This document shows positions 26,831-39,725 of a stretch of DNA of 64,000 nt, piece after piece. The stretch spans positions 13,100,001 through 13,164,000 of the forward strand of contig NW_027480422.1 in assembly GCF_051401765.1 (NCBI RefSeq), in the 5' to 3' direction. The notes under the pieces were generated by a model. That model was not told where the DNA came from and did not search any database. It was given only the letters and a program-made list of their open reading frames with translations. This DNA is from Calliopsis andreniformis. Lineage: Eukaryota > Arthropoda > Insecta > Hymenoptera > Andrenidae. Position 1 is the first letter of the stretch. Each line of letters begins with the position of its first letter. Position numbers and translations under genes: made by a program.

Positions 26831-29486
26831 GTTGCCCGGAACGTAGAGATGGCCATCACCTTCACTCTGGTTGCAATTATTCCTGTTATACGATGGGAAA
26901 ACTGTTGTATTTATATTGTATTTAATGCTTCTGGCGTTGACTTCTAATGCCATAGCTATTCGATGTGGTCGAGCAACGCCCTAGAGTGAAGCCTAGGTAG
27001 CCAGGAACGTAGAAATGACCATATCTTGCACACTGGTTGCAATTATTCCTGTTATACGATGTAAAAGCTGTTGTATTTATATTGTATTTTATGCTTCTGG
27101 CGTGGTCACCTAAGGCCCTAACTATTCGATCTGGAGGAACAACGCCCTAGAGTGAAGCCTAGGTTGCCCGGAACGTAGAAATGACCTTCACTTTCACACT
27201 GGTTGCAATTATTCCTGTTATACGATGGATAAACTGTTGTATCTATTTTGCATTTTATGCTTCTGGAGTTGACTTCTTAGGTCCTAACTATTGGATCTGG
27301 TGGAGCAACGCCCTAGGGTGAAGCCTAGATTGCCCGGAACGTAGAAATGACCATAACTTTCATACTGATTGCAATTATTCGTTTTATACGATGGAAAAGC
27401 TGTTGTATTTATATTGTATTTTAACACTCTGTCGTTGACTTCTAAGGCCGTAGCTATTCGATCTGGTGGAGCAACGAACTAGGGTGAAGCCTAGGTTGCC
27501 CGGAACGTAGAACTGACCAATACTTTCACACTGGTTGCAATTATTCGTTATATACGATGGAAAAACTGTTGTATTTATTTTGTATTTGGTGCTTCTGGCA
27601 TTGACTTCTTTAGCCCTAACTATTGGTTGTGGTGGACCTACGCCCTAGAGTGAAGCCTAGGTTGCCCGTAACGTAGTAGTGACCATATCTTGCACACTGG
27701 TTGCAATTATGCCAGTTATACGATGGTAAAACTGTTGTATTTTTATTGTATTTCATGCGTCTGGAGTTGTTTTCTAAGGCCCCAACTATTCGACCTGGTG
27801 GAGCAACGCCCTAGAGTGAAGTCTAGGTTTCACGGAACGTAGAAATGCCCATTTCTTTCACACTGGTTGTAATTAGACCTGTTATACGATGGAAGAACTG
27901 CTCTATTTTTATTCTATTTTATGCTCCTGGCGTTGACTTCTAAGGACCTAGCTATTCGATCTGGTGGAGCAACGGCCTAGGGTGAAGCCTATGTTGCCCG
28001 GAACGTAGAAATGACCCTCACGTTCACATTTGTTGCAATTATTCCCATTATGCGATGGAAAAACTGTTGTATATCTATTGTATTTTTTGTTTCGGCCGTT
28101 GACATCTAAGTCCCTAGCTATTCGATCTGGTGGAGCAATGCCTCAGTGTTAAGTCTAGGATGCCCGGAACGTAGAAATGGCCGTTACTTTCACACTGGTT
28201 GCAATTATTCATTTTATACGATGGAAAAACTGTTGTACATATATCGTATTTTATGCTTCTGGCGTTGACTTCTTAGGTCCTAACTATTCGCTCTGGTGGA
28301 ACAACGCCCTAGAGTGATGCCTAGGTCTCCCGGATCGTAGAAATGACCATTACTTGCACACTGGTTGCAATTATTCGTTTTATACGATGGAAGAACTGTT
28401 GTATTTATTTTGTATTTGGTGCTCCTGGCGTTGAGTTCTTAGGCCCTAACTATTGGATCTGGTGGACCAACGCCCTAGAGTGAAGCCTAGGTTGGCCGGA
28501 ACGTAGAAATGACCATAGCATTCATACTGTTTGCAATTATTCGTTTTATACGATGGTAAAACTGTTGTATTTTTATTGTATTTCATGCGTCTGGAGTTGT
28601 TTTCTAAGGCCCCAACTATTCGACCTGGTGGAGCAACGCCCTAGAGTGAAGCCTAGGTTGCCCGGAACGTAGAAATGGCCATCACCTTCACTCTGGTTGC
28701 AATTATTCCTGTTATACGATGGAAATACTGTTGCATTTATATTATATTTTATGCTTCAGGCGTTGGCTTCTAAGGCCGTAGCTATTCGACGTGGTGGAGC
28801 AATGCCCTAGTGTGATGCCTAGGTCTCCCGGATCGTAGAAATGACCATTACTTGCACACTGGTTGCAATTATTCGTTTTATACGATGGAAAAACTGTTGT
28901 ATTTATTTTGTATTTGGTGCTCCTGGGGTTGAGTTCTTAGGCCCTAACTATTGGATCTGGTGGTCCAACGCCCTAGAGTGAAGCTTAGGTTGGCCGGAAC
29001 GTAGAAATGACCATAGCATTCATACTGTTTGCAATTATTCGTTTTATACGGTGGAAAAACTGTTGTATTTTTATTTTATTTTATGCTTCTGGCGTTGACT
29101 TCTAAGACCCTAGCTATTCGATCTGGTGGAGCAACGCCCTAGAGCGAAGCCTAGGTTGCCCGGAACGTAGAAATGGCCATCACCTTCACTCTGGTTGCAA
29201 TTATTCCTGTTATACGATGGAAAAACTGTTGTATTTATATTATATTTTATGCTTCAGGCGTTGACTTCTAAGGCCGTAGCTATTCGATGTGGTGGAGCAA
29301 CGCCCTAGAGTGAAGCCTAGGTTGCTCGGAACGTAGAAATGGCCATAACATTCATACTGGTTGTAATTATTCCTGTTATACGATGGAAGAACTGCTCTAT
29401 TTTTATTTTATTTTATGCTCCTGGCGTTGACCTCTAAGGACCTAGCTATTCAATCTGGTAGAGCAACGCCCTAGGGTGAAGCCTAG
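26831..29486 (+). repeat. HOR family A, copy A4 (16 monomers, 2,656 bp)
   Basis: CTGGCGTGGTCACCTAAG at 27,097 and 29,753 is 2,656 bp apart, exactly 16 x 166, three monomers fewer than A3. The first part follows A3 almost base for base up to about 28,480. The rest (28,640-29,487) instead matches 2754-3601 in A0. One hybrid monomer near 28,545-28,620 joins TACTGTTTGCAATTATTCG to CATGCGTCTGGAGTTG, a combination not seen in A3. The unit is thus a recombinant of a 19-monomer unit with an A0-like unit. Confidence 0.88.
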
Positions 29487-31235
29487 GTTGCCCGGAACGT
29501 AGAAATGACCATATATTTCCCACTGTTTGCAGTTATTCCTGTTATACGGTGGTAAAGCTGTTGTATTTATATTGTATTTAATGCTTCTGGCGTTGACTTC
29601 TAATGCCATAGCTATTCGATGTGGTCCAGCAACGCCCTAGAGTGAAGCCTAGGTAGCCAGGAACGTAGAAATGACCATATCTTGCACACTGGTTGCAATT
29701 ATTCCTGTTATACGATGTAAAAGCTGTTGTATTTATATTGTATTTTATGCTTCTGGCGTGGTCACCTAAGGCCCTAACTATTCGATCTGGAGGAACAACG
29801 CCCTAGAGTGAAGCCTAGGTTGCCCGGAACGTAGAAATGACCTTCACTTTCACACTGGTTGCAATTATTCCTGTTATACGATGGATAAACTGTTGTATCT
29901 ATTTTGCATTTTATGCTTCTGGAGTTGACTTCTTAGGTCCTAACTATTGGATCTGGTGGAGCAACGCCCTAGGGTGAAGCCTAGATTGCCCGGAACGTAG
30001 AAATGACCATAACTTTCATACTGATTGCAATTATTCGTTTTATACGATGGAAAAGCTGTTGTATTTATATTGTATTTTAACACTCTGTCGTTGACTTCTA
30101 AGGCCGTAGCTATTCGATCTGGTGGAGCAACGAACTAGGGTGAAGCCTAGGTTGCCCGGAACGTAGAACTGACCAATACTTTCACACTGGTTGCAATTAT
30201 TCGTTATATACGATGGAAAAACTGTTGTATTTATTTTGTATTTGGTGCTTCTGGCATTGACTTCTTAAGCCCTAACTATTGGTTGTGGTGGACCTACGCC
30301 CTAGAGTGAAGCCTAGGTTGCCCGTAACGTAGTAGTGACCATATCTTGCACACTGGTTGCAATTATGCCAGTTATACGATGGTAAAACTGTTGTATTTTT
30401 ATTGTATTTCATGCGTCTGGAGTTGTTTTCTAAGGCCCCAACTATTCGACCTGGTGGAGCAACGCCCTAGAGTGAAGTCTAGGTTTCACGGAACGTAGAA
30501 ATGCCCATTTCTTTCACACTGGTTGTAATTAGACCTGTTATACGATGGAAGAACTGCTCTATTTTTATTCTATTTTATGCTCCTGGCGTTGACTTCTAAG
30601 GACCTAGCTATTCGATCTGGTGGAGCAACGGCCTAGGGTGAAGCCTATGTTGCCCGGAACGTAGAAATGACCCTCACGTTCACATTTGTTGCAATTATTC
30701 CCATTATGCGATGGAAAAACTGTTGTATATCTATTGTATTTTTTGTTTCGGCCGTTGACATCTAAGTCCCTAGCTATTCGATCTGGTGGAGCAATGCCTC
30801 AGTGTTAAGTCTAGGATGCCCGGAACGTAGAAATGGCCGTTACTTTCACACTGGTTGCAATTATTCATTTTATACGATGGAAAAACTGTTGTACATATAT
30901 CGTATTTTATGCTTCTGGCGTTGACTTCTTAGGTCCTAACTATTCGCTCTGGTGGAACAACGCCCTAGAGTGATGCCTAGGTCTCCCGGATCGTAGAAAT
31001 GACCATTACTTGCACACTGGTTGCAATTATTCGTTTTATACGATGGAAGAACTGTTGTATTTATTTTGTATTTGGTGCTCCTGGCGTTGAGTTCTTAGGC
31101 CCTAACTATTGGATCTGGTGGACCAACGCCCTAGAGTGAAGCCTAGGTTGGCCGGAACGTAGAAATGACCATAGCATTCATACTGTTTGCAATTATTCGT
31201 TTTATACGATGGTAAAACTGTTGTATTTTTATTGT
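29487..31235 (+). repeat. HOR family A, partial copy A5 (about 10.5 monomers)
   Basis: The unit starts at the ATATATTTCCCACTG monomer and follows A4 at an offset of 2,656 bp, including TTTCGGCCGTTGACATC near 30,748. It departs from A4 near 31,235, where a TTTGTTTCGCGCGTTG segment replaces CATGCGTCTGGAGTTG. This ends the A array. Confidence 0.88.
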
Positions 31236-32430
31236 ATTTTTTGTTTCGCGCGTTGACTTCTAAGTCCCTAGCTATTCGATCTGGTGGAGCAACGCCCTGG
31301 AGTGAAGCCTAGGTTGCCCGGAACGTAGAAATGACCATTACCTTCACGCTGTTTGCAAATATACATTATATACCATGGAAAAGCTGTTGTATTTATATTG
31401 TATTTTATGCTTCTGGCGGTGACTTCTTAGGCCCTAACTATTGGATCTGGTGGACCAACGCACTAGAATGAAGCCTAGGTTGCCCGGGACGTGGAAATGA
31501 CCATCACGTTCACATTTGTTGCAATTATTCCCGTTATACGATGGAAAAACTGTTGTATATTTATTGTATTTTATGTTTCGGGCGTTGATTTCTAAGGCCC
31601 TAGCTATTCGATCTGGTGGAGCAATGCCTCAGTGTTAAGTCTAGGATGCCCGGAACGTAGAAATGGCCGTTACTTTCACACTGGTTGCAATTATTCATTT
31701 TATACGATGGTAAAACTGTTGTACATACATCGTATTTTATGATTCTGGCGTTGCCTTTTGGGCCCTAACTGTTCCATCAGGTGGAGCGACGCCCTAGGGT
31801 GTAGCCTGGGTTGCCCGGAACGTAGAAATGACCATAACTTTCATACTGGTTGCAATTATTCCTGTTATAGAAGGGAAAAACTGTTGTATTTATATTGTAT
31901 TTTATGCTTCTGGCGTTGCCTTTTAGGCCCTAACTCTTCGATCAGGTGGAGCAACGCCCTAGGGTGTAGCCTGGGTTGCCCGGAACGTTGAAATGACCAT
32001 AACTTTCATACTGTTTGCGATTATTCGTTTTATACGATGGTGAAACTGTTGTACATATATCGTATTTTATGATTCTGGCGTCGCCTTTTACACCCTAACT
32101 ATTCGATCAGGTGGAGCAACGCCGTAGTGTGAAGCCTGGGTCGCAGGATCGTAGAAATGACCCTTACTTGCACAGTGGTTGCAATTATTCGTTTTATACG
32201 ATGGTAAAACTGTTGTATTTATTTTGTATTTGGTGCTCCTGGCGTTGACTTCTTAGGCCCTAACTATTCGATCTGGTGTAGCAACGCCCTAGAGTGAAGG
32301 CTAGGCTGCCTGGAACGTAGAAATGACCATGTCTTTCACACTGGTTGCAATTATTCCTGTTATACGATGGAAAAACTGTTGTATTTATATTATATTTTAT
32401 GCTTCAGGCGTTGACTACTTAGGCCCTATC
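31235..32430 (+). repeat. Transition block between A and C arrays
   Basis: About seven mixed monomers. The first still carry A-type strings such as GCAATGCCTCAGTGTTAAG near 31,631. The second part, with GTTGCCTTTTAGGCCC and ATCAGGTGGAGCAACGCC, is nearly identical over 31,915-32,370 to 38,875-39,330, an offset of 6,959 bp. Two adjacent monomers here (near 31,790 and 31,955) share ATCAGGTGGAGC and TAGCCTGGGTTGCCCGG, a local doubling. Confidence 0.82.
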
Positions 32431-34600
32431 TATTCGATCTGGTGGAGCAGCGACATAGAGTGAAGCCTAGGTTGCCCAGAACGTTGAAATTGCCATTACC
32501 TTCACACTGTTTGCGATTATTCATTTTATACGATGGTAAAACTGTTGTACTTATGTTGTATTTTATTCTTCTGCCGTTGAATTCTAAGTCCCTAGCTATT
32601 CGATCTGGTGGAGCAACGCCCTAGAGTGAAGCCTAGGTTACCCGGAACATAGAAATGACCAGTACTTTCACACTGGTTGCAGCTTTCCTGTTATACGATG
32701 GAAAAACTGTTGCATTTTTATTGTATTTTATACTTCTGGCGTTGTATTCAAAGTCCCTAACTATTCGATCTGGTGGAACAACGCCCTGGAGTTAAGCCTA
32801 GGTTGTCCGGAAAGTAGAAATGACCATAACTTTCACACTGTTTGCAATCATTCATTTTATGCGATGGAAAAGCTGTTGTATTTATATGGATTTTATGCTT
32901 CTGGAGTTATCTTCTAAGGCCGCAGCTATTCGATGAGATGGAACAACGCCCAAGAGTGAAGCCTAGGCTGCCCGGAACGTAGAAATGACCATTACTTTTA
33001 CACTGGTTGCAATTATTCCTTTTACACGCAGGAAAAACTGTTGTATTTTTATTGTATTTTATGTTTCTGGCGTTGTATTCAAAGTCCCTAACTATTCGAT
33101 CTGGTGGAGCAACGCCCTGGAGCGAAGCCTAGGTTGCCCGGAACGTAGAAATGACCTGTACTTTCACACTGGTTACAATTACTCCTGTTATACTATGGAA
33201 AATCTGTTGCATTTTTATTGTATTTTATGATTCTGGCGTTAAATTCTAAGTCCCTAACTATGCTATCTGGTGGAGCAACGCCCTTCAGTTAAGCCTAGGT
33301 GCCCGGAACGTTGAAATGACCATAACTTTCACACTGTTTGCAATCATTCATTTTATACGATGGAAAAGCTTTTGTATTTATATTGTATTTTATGCTTCTG
33401 GAGTTGACTTCTAAGGCCATAGCTATTCGGTGTGTTGGAGCAACGCCCAAGAGTGAAACCTAGGTTGCCAGGAACGTAGAAATGACCATTACTTTCACAC
33501 TGGCTGCAATTATTCATTTTACACGATGGAAAAAATGTTGTATTTTTATTGGATTTTATGCTTCTGGCGTTGACTTCTAAGTCCCTTGCTATTCGATCTG
33601 GTGGAGCAACGCCCTACAGTTAAGCCTAGGTTGCCCGGAACGTAGAAATGGCCATAGCTTTCACACTGGTTGCAATTATTCCTTATATACAGGGGAAAAA
33701 CTGTTGTATTTATATTGTATTCTATGCTTCTGGCGTTGACTTCTTAGGCCCTAACTATTCGATCTGGTGGAACAACGCCCCACAGTGAAGCCTAGGTTGC
33801 GCGGAACGTAGAAAAGACCTTTACTTTCACACTGTTTGCAAATATACATTATATACGATGGAAAAGCTGTTGTATTTATATTGTATTTTATGCTTCGGGC
33901 GTTGACTTCTAAGGCCGTAGCTATTCGATCTGGTGGAGCACCGCCCTAGAGTGAAGCCTAGGTTACCCGGAACACAGAAATGACCAGTACTTACACACTG
34001 GTTGCAGCTTTCCTGTTATACAATGGAAAAACTGTTGCATTTTTATTGTATTTTATGCTTCTGTCGTTGTATTCAAAGTCCCTAACTATTCGATCTGGTG
34101 GAGCAACGCCCTGGTGTTAAGCCAAGGTTGCCCGGAACGTGGAAATGATCATAACTTTAACACTGGTTTCAAATATTCGTCCTATACAATGGAAAAGCTG
34201 TTCTATTTATTTTGCATTTCATGATTAGGGCGTTGACTTCTAAGGCCCTAACTATTCGATCTGGTGGAGCAACGCGCTACAGTTAAGCCTAGGTTGCCCG
34301 GAACGTAGAAATGACCTTTGCTTTCACATTCTTTGCAAATATACATTATATACGATGGAAAAGCTGTTGTATTTATATTGTATTTTATGCTTCGGGCGTT
34401 GACTTCTAAGGCCCTAACTATTCGATCTGGCGGAGCATCGCTCTAGAGTGAAGCCTAGGTTGCCCAGAACGTAGAAATGACCATTACCTTCACACTGCTT
34501 GCAATTATACATTTTATACGATGGAAAGACTATTGTACATATGTTGTATTAAATTCTTGTGGCGCTGAATTCGAAGTCCCTAGCTATTCGATCTGGTGGA
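32430..34600 (+). repeat. HOR family C, rearranged leading segment
   Basis: The region 32,442-33,915 matches 7389-8860 (offset 25,053 bp) and 40,689-42,150 (offset 8,247 bp). Near 33,915 it jumps from the TTCGGGCGTTGACTTC monomer to GGAGCACCGCCC, the sequence that starts the C0 copy at 7040, and follows that pattern to about 34,140. The rest to 34,600 is mixed, with unusual strings such as GGTTTCAAATATTCGTCC. A jump of this kind, from one part of a unit to an earlier part, is what unequal exchange between tandem C units leaves behind. Confidence 0.85.
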
Positions 34601-35926
34601 GCGACGCCCTAGAGTGAAGCCTAGGTTAGCGGGAACATAGAAATGACCATTACTTTCACACTGGTTGCAGTTATTCCTGTTATACGATGGAAAAACTGTT
34701 GCATTTTTATTGTATTTTATGCCTCTGGCGTTGACTTCTAAGTCCCTAGCTATTCGATCTGGTGGAGCAACGCCCTGGAGTTAACCCTAGGTTGCCCAGA
34801 ACGTTGAAATTACCATTACCTTCACACTGTTTGCGATTATTCATTTTATACGATGGTAAAACTGTTGTACTTATGTTGTTTTTTATTCTTCTGCCGTTGA
34901 ATTCTAAGTCCCTAGCTATTCGATCTGGTGGAGCAACGCCCTACAGTTAAGCCTAGGTGCCCGGAACGTTGAAATGACCATAACTTTCACACTGTTTGCA
35001 ATCATTCATTTTATACGATGGAAAAGCTGTTGTATTTATATTGTATTTTATGCTTCTGGAGTTGACCTCTAAGGCCATAGCTATTCGGTGTGTTGGAGAA
35101 ACGCCCAAGAGTGAAACCTAGGTTGCCAGGAACGTAGAAATGACCATTTCTTTCACACTGGTTGCAATTATTCATTTTACACGATGGAAAAAATGTTGTG
35201 TTTTTATTGGATTTTATGCTTCTGGCGTTGACTTCTAAGTCCCTTGCTATTCGATCTGGTGGAGCGACGCCCTAGAGTGAAGCCTAGGTTAGCGGGAACA
35301 TAGAAATGACCATTACTTTCACACTGGTTGCAGTTATTCCTGTTATACGATGGAAAAACTGTTGCATTTTTATTGTATTTTATGCCTCTGGCGTTGACTT
35401 CTAAGTCCCTAGCTATTCGATCTGGTGGAGCAACGCCCTGGAGTTAACCCTAGGTTGCCCAGAACGTTGAAATTACCATTACCTTCACACTGTTTGCGAT
35501 TATTCATTTTATACGATGGTAAAACTGTTGTACTTATGTTGTTTTTTATTCTTCTGCCGTTGAATTCTAAGTCCCTAGCTATTCGATCTGGTGGAGCAAC
35601 GCCCTACAGTTAAGCCTAGGTGCCCGGAACGTTGAAATGACCATAACTTTCACACTGTTTGCAATCATTCATTTTATACGATGGAAAAGCTGTTGTATTT
35701 ATATTGTATTTTATGCTTCTGGAGTTGACCTCTAAGGCCATAGCTATTCGGTGTGTTGGAGAAACGCCCAAGAGTGAAACCTAGGTTGCCAGGAACGTAG
35801 AAATGACCATTTCTTTCACACTGGTTGCAATTATTCATTTTACACGATGGAAAAAATGTTGTGTTTTTATTGGATTTTATGCTTCTGGCGTTGACTTCTA
35901 AGTCCCTTGCTATTCGATCTGGTGGA
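34601..35926 (+). repeat. Tandem duplication of a four-monomer block (2 x 663 bp)
   Basis: The block beginning GCGACGCCCTAGAGTGAAG at 34,601 begins again at 35,264, 663 bp later. I could see no difference between the two copies by eye. Both contain the variants AGGTTAGCGGGAACATAG, GTTGTTTTTTATTCTTCTG, CCTCTAAGGCCATAGC and AAAATGTTGTGTTTTTATTG. The four monomers total one base less than 4 x 166 because of small indels, including a CCTAGGTGCCCGG form lacking two bases. Other C copies lack this doubling. Confidence 0.93.
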
Positions 35927-36400
35927 GCAACGCCCTACAGTTAAGCCTAGGTTGCCCGGAACGTAGAAATGACCATAGCTTTCACACTGGTTGCAATTAT
36001 TCCTTATATACAGGGGAAAAACTGTTGTATTTATAATGTATTCTATGCTTCTGGCGTTGACTTCTTAGGCCCTAACTATTCGATCTGGTGGAACAACGCC
36101 CCAGAGTGAAGCCTAGGTTGCGCGGAACGTAGAAAAGACCTTTACTTTCACACTGTTTGCAAATATACATTATATACGATGGAAAAGCTGTTGTATTTAT
36201 ATTGTATTTTATGCTTCTGGCGTTGACTTCTAAGTCCCTTGCTATTCGATCTGGTGGAGCAACGCCCTACAGTTAAGCCTAGGTTGCCCGGAACGTAGAA
36301 ATGACCATAGCTTTCACACTGGTTGCAATTATTCCTTATATACAGGGGAAAAACTGTTGTATTTATAATGTATTTTATGCTTCAGGCGTTGACTTCTAAG
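35900..36400 (+). repeat. Two-monomer local duplication inside C1
   Basis: The string GTCCCTTGCTATTCGATC and the following GCTTTCACACTGG and TTATATACAGGGG elements occur at about 35,902 and again at 36,234, 332 bp (2 x 166) apart. C2 has the same doubling (near 41,828 and 42,160). The C0 and C3 copies have it only once, so the doubling is part of the three extra monomers that separate C1 and C2 from C0 and C3. Confidence 0.85.
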
Positions 36401-38439
36401 GCCGTAGCTATTCGATGTGGTGGAGCAACGCCCTAGAGTGAAGCCTAGGTTGCTCGGAACGTGGAAATGGCCATTACTTTCACACTGGTTGCAATTATTC
36501 GCTTTGTAAGATGGAAAAAGTGTTGTACATTTATCGTATTTTATTCTTCTGGCGTTGACTTCTTAGGCCCTAACTATTCGATCTGGCGGAACAACGCCAT
36601 ATAGTGAAGCCTAGGCTGCCCGGAACGTAGAAATGACCATACCTTTCACACTCTTGCAATTATTCGTTTTATACCATGGAAGAACTGTTCGATTTGTTTT
36701 GTATTTTATGCTTCGGGCGTTGACTTCTAAGGACCTAACTATTCGATCTGGTGGAGCAGCGCCCTAGAGTGAAGCCTAGGTTGCCCGGAACGTAGAAATG
36801 ACCATAACTTTCACACTGGTTGCTATTATTCGTTTTATACGATGGAAAAACTGTTGTACTTATATTGTATTTTATTCTTCCGGCGTTGACTACTTAGGCC
36901 CTATCTATTCGATCTGGTGGAGCAACGACATAGAGTGAAGCCTAGGTTGCCCGGATCGTAGAAATGACCATAACTTTCAAACTGGTTGCAATTATTCGTT
37001 TTATACGATTGAAAAGCTGTTTCATTTATTTGTAAATTATGCTTCTGGCGTTGACTTCGAAGGCCGTAGCTATTCGATGTGGTGGAGTAACTCCCTAGAG
37101 TGAAGCCTGGGTTGCCCGGAACGTAGAAATGACCATAACTATCACACTGGTTGCTATTATTCTTTTTATACGATGGAGATACTGTTGTACTTATATTGTA
37201 TTTTATTTCTCTGGCGTTGTATTCTAAATCCCTAGCTATTCGATCTGGTGGATCAACGCCCTAGAGTGAAGCCTAGGTTGCCCGGAACGTAGAAATGACC
37301 CTTACTTTCACAGAGTTTGCAATTACTCATTTTATACGATGGAAAAACTGTTTTATTTATATTGTATTTTATGCTTCTGGCATTGACTTCTAAGGCCGCA
37401 GCTATTCGATGTGGTGGAGCGACTCCCTAGAGTGAAGCTCAGGTTGCCCGGAACGTAGAACCGACCATTACTTTCACATTGGTTGCAATTATTCGTGTTG
37501 TACGATGGAAAAACTGTTGTATTTATATTGTATTTTATGCTTCTGGCGTTGACTTCTAAGGACGTAACTATTCGATCTGGTGGAGCAACGCCCTACAGTT
37601 AAGCCTGGGTTGCCCGGAACGTAGAAATGACCATAGCTTTCACACTGGTTGCAATTATTCCTTATATACAAGGGAAAAACTGTTGTATTTAAATTGTATT
37701 CTATGCTTCTGGCGTTGACTTCTTAGGCCCTGACTATTCGATCTGGTGGAACAACTCCCTAGAGTGAAGCCTAGGTTGCCCGGAACGTAGAAATGACCAT
37801 TACTTTCACACTGGTTGCAATTATTCGTTTTGTACAATGGAATACCTGTTGTATTTTTATTGTATTTTATGCGTCTGGCCTTGTTTTTTAAGCCCCTAAC
37901 TATTCGATCTGGTAGAGCACGCCCTAGAGTAAAGCCTAGGTTGCCCGGAACGTAGAAATGACCATTACCTTCACACTGCTTGCAATTATATATTTTATTC
38001 GATGGAAAAACTGTTACACTTATGTTGTATTTTATTCTTCTGGCGTTCAATTCTAAGTCCCTAGCTATTCGATCTGGTGGAGCAATTCCCTAGATTAAAG
38101 CCTAGGTTCCCCGGAACATAGAAATCATCATTATTTTCACACTGGTTGCAATTATTCCTGTTATACGATGGAAAAACTGTTGTAATTTCCTTTTATTTTA
38201 TGCTTCTGGCTTTGACTTCTAAGGACCTAAGTATTCGTTCAGGGTAGCAACGCACTAGTGTGAAGCCTAGGTTGTCCTGAACGTAGAAATGACCATAACC
38301 TTCACACTGGTTGCAATTATTCGTTTTATACGATGGAAAAGCTGTAGGATTTATATTATATATTACGCTTCTGTCGTTGACTTAGTAGGCCCTAACTAGC
38401 GGATCTGGTGGAACAACGCCCTAGGCTGAAGCCTAGGTT

Positions 38440-38880
38440 GCCCGGAACGTAGAAATGACCATTACTTTCACACTGGTTGCAATTACTCGTCTTGTACGAT
38501 GGAAAAGCTGTTGTATTTATATTGTATTTTATGCTTCTGTCGTTGACTTCTTAGGCCCTAACTATTCGACCTGGTAGAGCAACGCCCTAGAGTGAAGCCT
38601 AGATTGCCCGGAACGTAGAAATGGCCATTACCTTTACGCTTGTTGCAATTACTCGTCTTGTACGATGGAAAAGCTGTTGTATTTATATTGTATTTTATGC
38701 TTCTGCCGTTTACTTCTTAGGCCCTAACTATACGATCTGGTGGAGCAACGCCCTAGGGTGAAGCCTAGGTTGTCCGGAACGTAGAAATGACCATAAGCTT
38801 CACACTGGTTGCTATTACTCGTCTTGTACGATGGAAAAGCTGTTGTATTTATATTGTATTTTATGCTTCTGGCGTTGCCT
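38440..38880 (+). repeat. Run of three monomers with ATTACTCGTCTTGTACGATGG-type centre
   Basis: The variant ATTACTCGTCTTGTACG starts at 38,482, 38,648 and 38,814, spaced by exactly 166 bp. The same three are in the next unit near 44,408-44,740. The shortened third unit keeps only one, near 49,838. This is another place where single-monomer gain or loss can be read. Confidence 0.88.
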
Positions 38881-39589
38881 TTTAGGCCCTAACTCTTCGA
38901 TCAGGTGGAGCAACGCCCTAGGGTGTAGCCTGGGTTGCCCGGAACGTTGAAATGACCATAACTTTCATACTGTTTGCGATTATTCATTTTATACGATGGT
39001 GAAACTGTTGTACATATATCGTATTTTATGATTCTGGCGTCGCCTTTTACACCCTAACTATTCGATCAGGTGGAGCAACGCCGTAGTGTGAAGCCTGGGT
39101 CGCAGGATCGTAGAAATGACCATTACTTGCACAGTGGTTGCAATTATTCGTTTTATACGATGGTAAAACTGTTGTATTTATTTTGTATTTGGTGCTCCTG
39201 GCGTTGACTTCTTAGGCCCTAACTATTCGATCTGGTGGAGCAACGCCCTAGAGTGAAGGCTAGGCTGCCTGGAACGTAGAAATGACCATGTCTTTCACAC
39301 TGGTTGCAATTATTCCTGTTATACGATGGAAAAACTGTTGTTATTTTATTTTATTTTATGCTTCTGGCGTTGACTTCTAATGCCATAGCTATTAGATCTG
39401 GAGGAGCAACGCCCTCGAGTGAAGCCTGGGTTGCCCAGAACGTCGAAATGACCATTACTTTCACACTGTTTGCAATTATTCATTTCATTGAATGGAAAAA
39501 CTGTTGTATTTATATTGTATTTTATGCTTCGAGCGTTGATTTGGTAGGCCCAAACTATTCGATCTGGTGGAGCAACGCCCTAGACTGAA

Positions 39590-39725
39590 GCCTATGTTGC
39601 CCGGAACGTAGAAATCAGCATTACCTTCACACTGGTTGCAATTACTTTACTTTATGATCCTGGCGTTGACTACTTAGGCCCTATCTATTCGATCTGGTGG
39701 AGCAGCGACATAGAGTGAAGCCTAG
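39590..39725 (+). repeat. Truncated satellite monomer (internal deletion of about 36 bp)
   Basis: The monomer goes from GGTTGCAATTAC directly to TTTACTTTATGATCC, so the TTATACGATGGAAAAACTG element and most of the AT-rich centre are missing. By comparison with the related monomer at 13,741, which shares GACTACTTAGGCCCTATC, about 36 bp are gone. The downstream phase resumes normally. The same truncation is present at about 45,566 in the next C unit. It is the largest non-multiple-of-166 length change I found in the window. Confidence 0.9.

Noticed and set aside
37655..38050. 131-codon open frame on the minus strand, present again at 43,581 and 49,010
   Set aside because: It reads through about 2.4 satellite monomers and recurs only because the HOR C unit recurs. 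With a 166-bp period (166 = 3 x 55 + 1) each monomer is read in a new frame, so the peptide is three different translations of one repeat. It has no recognisable domain or gene context.
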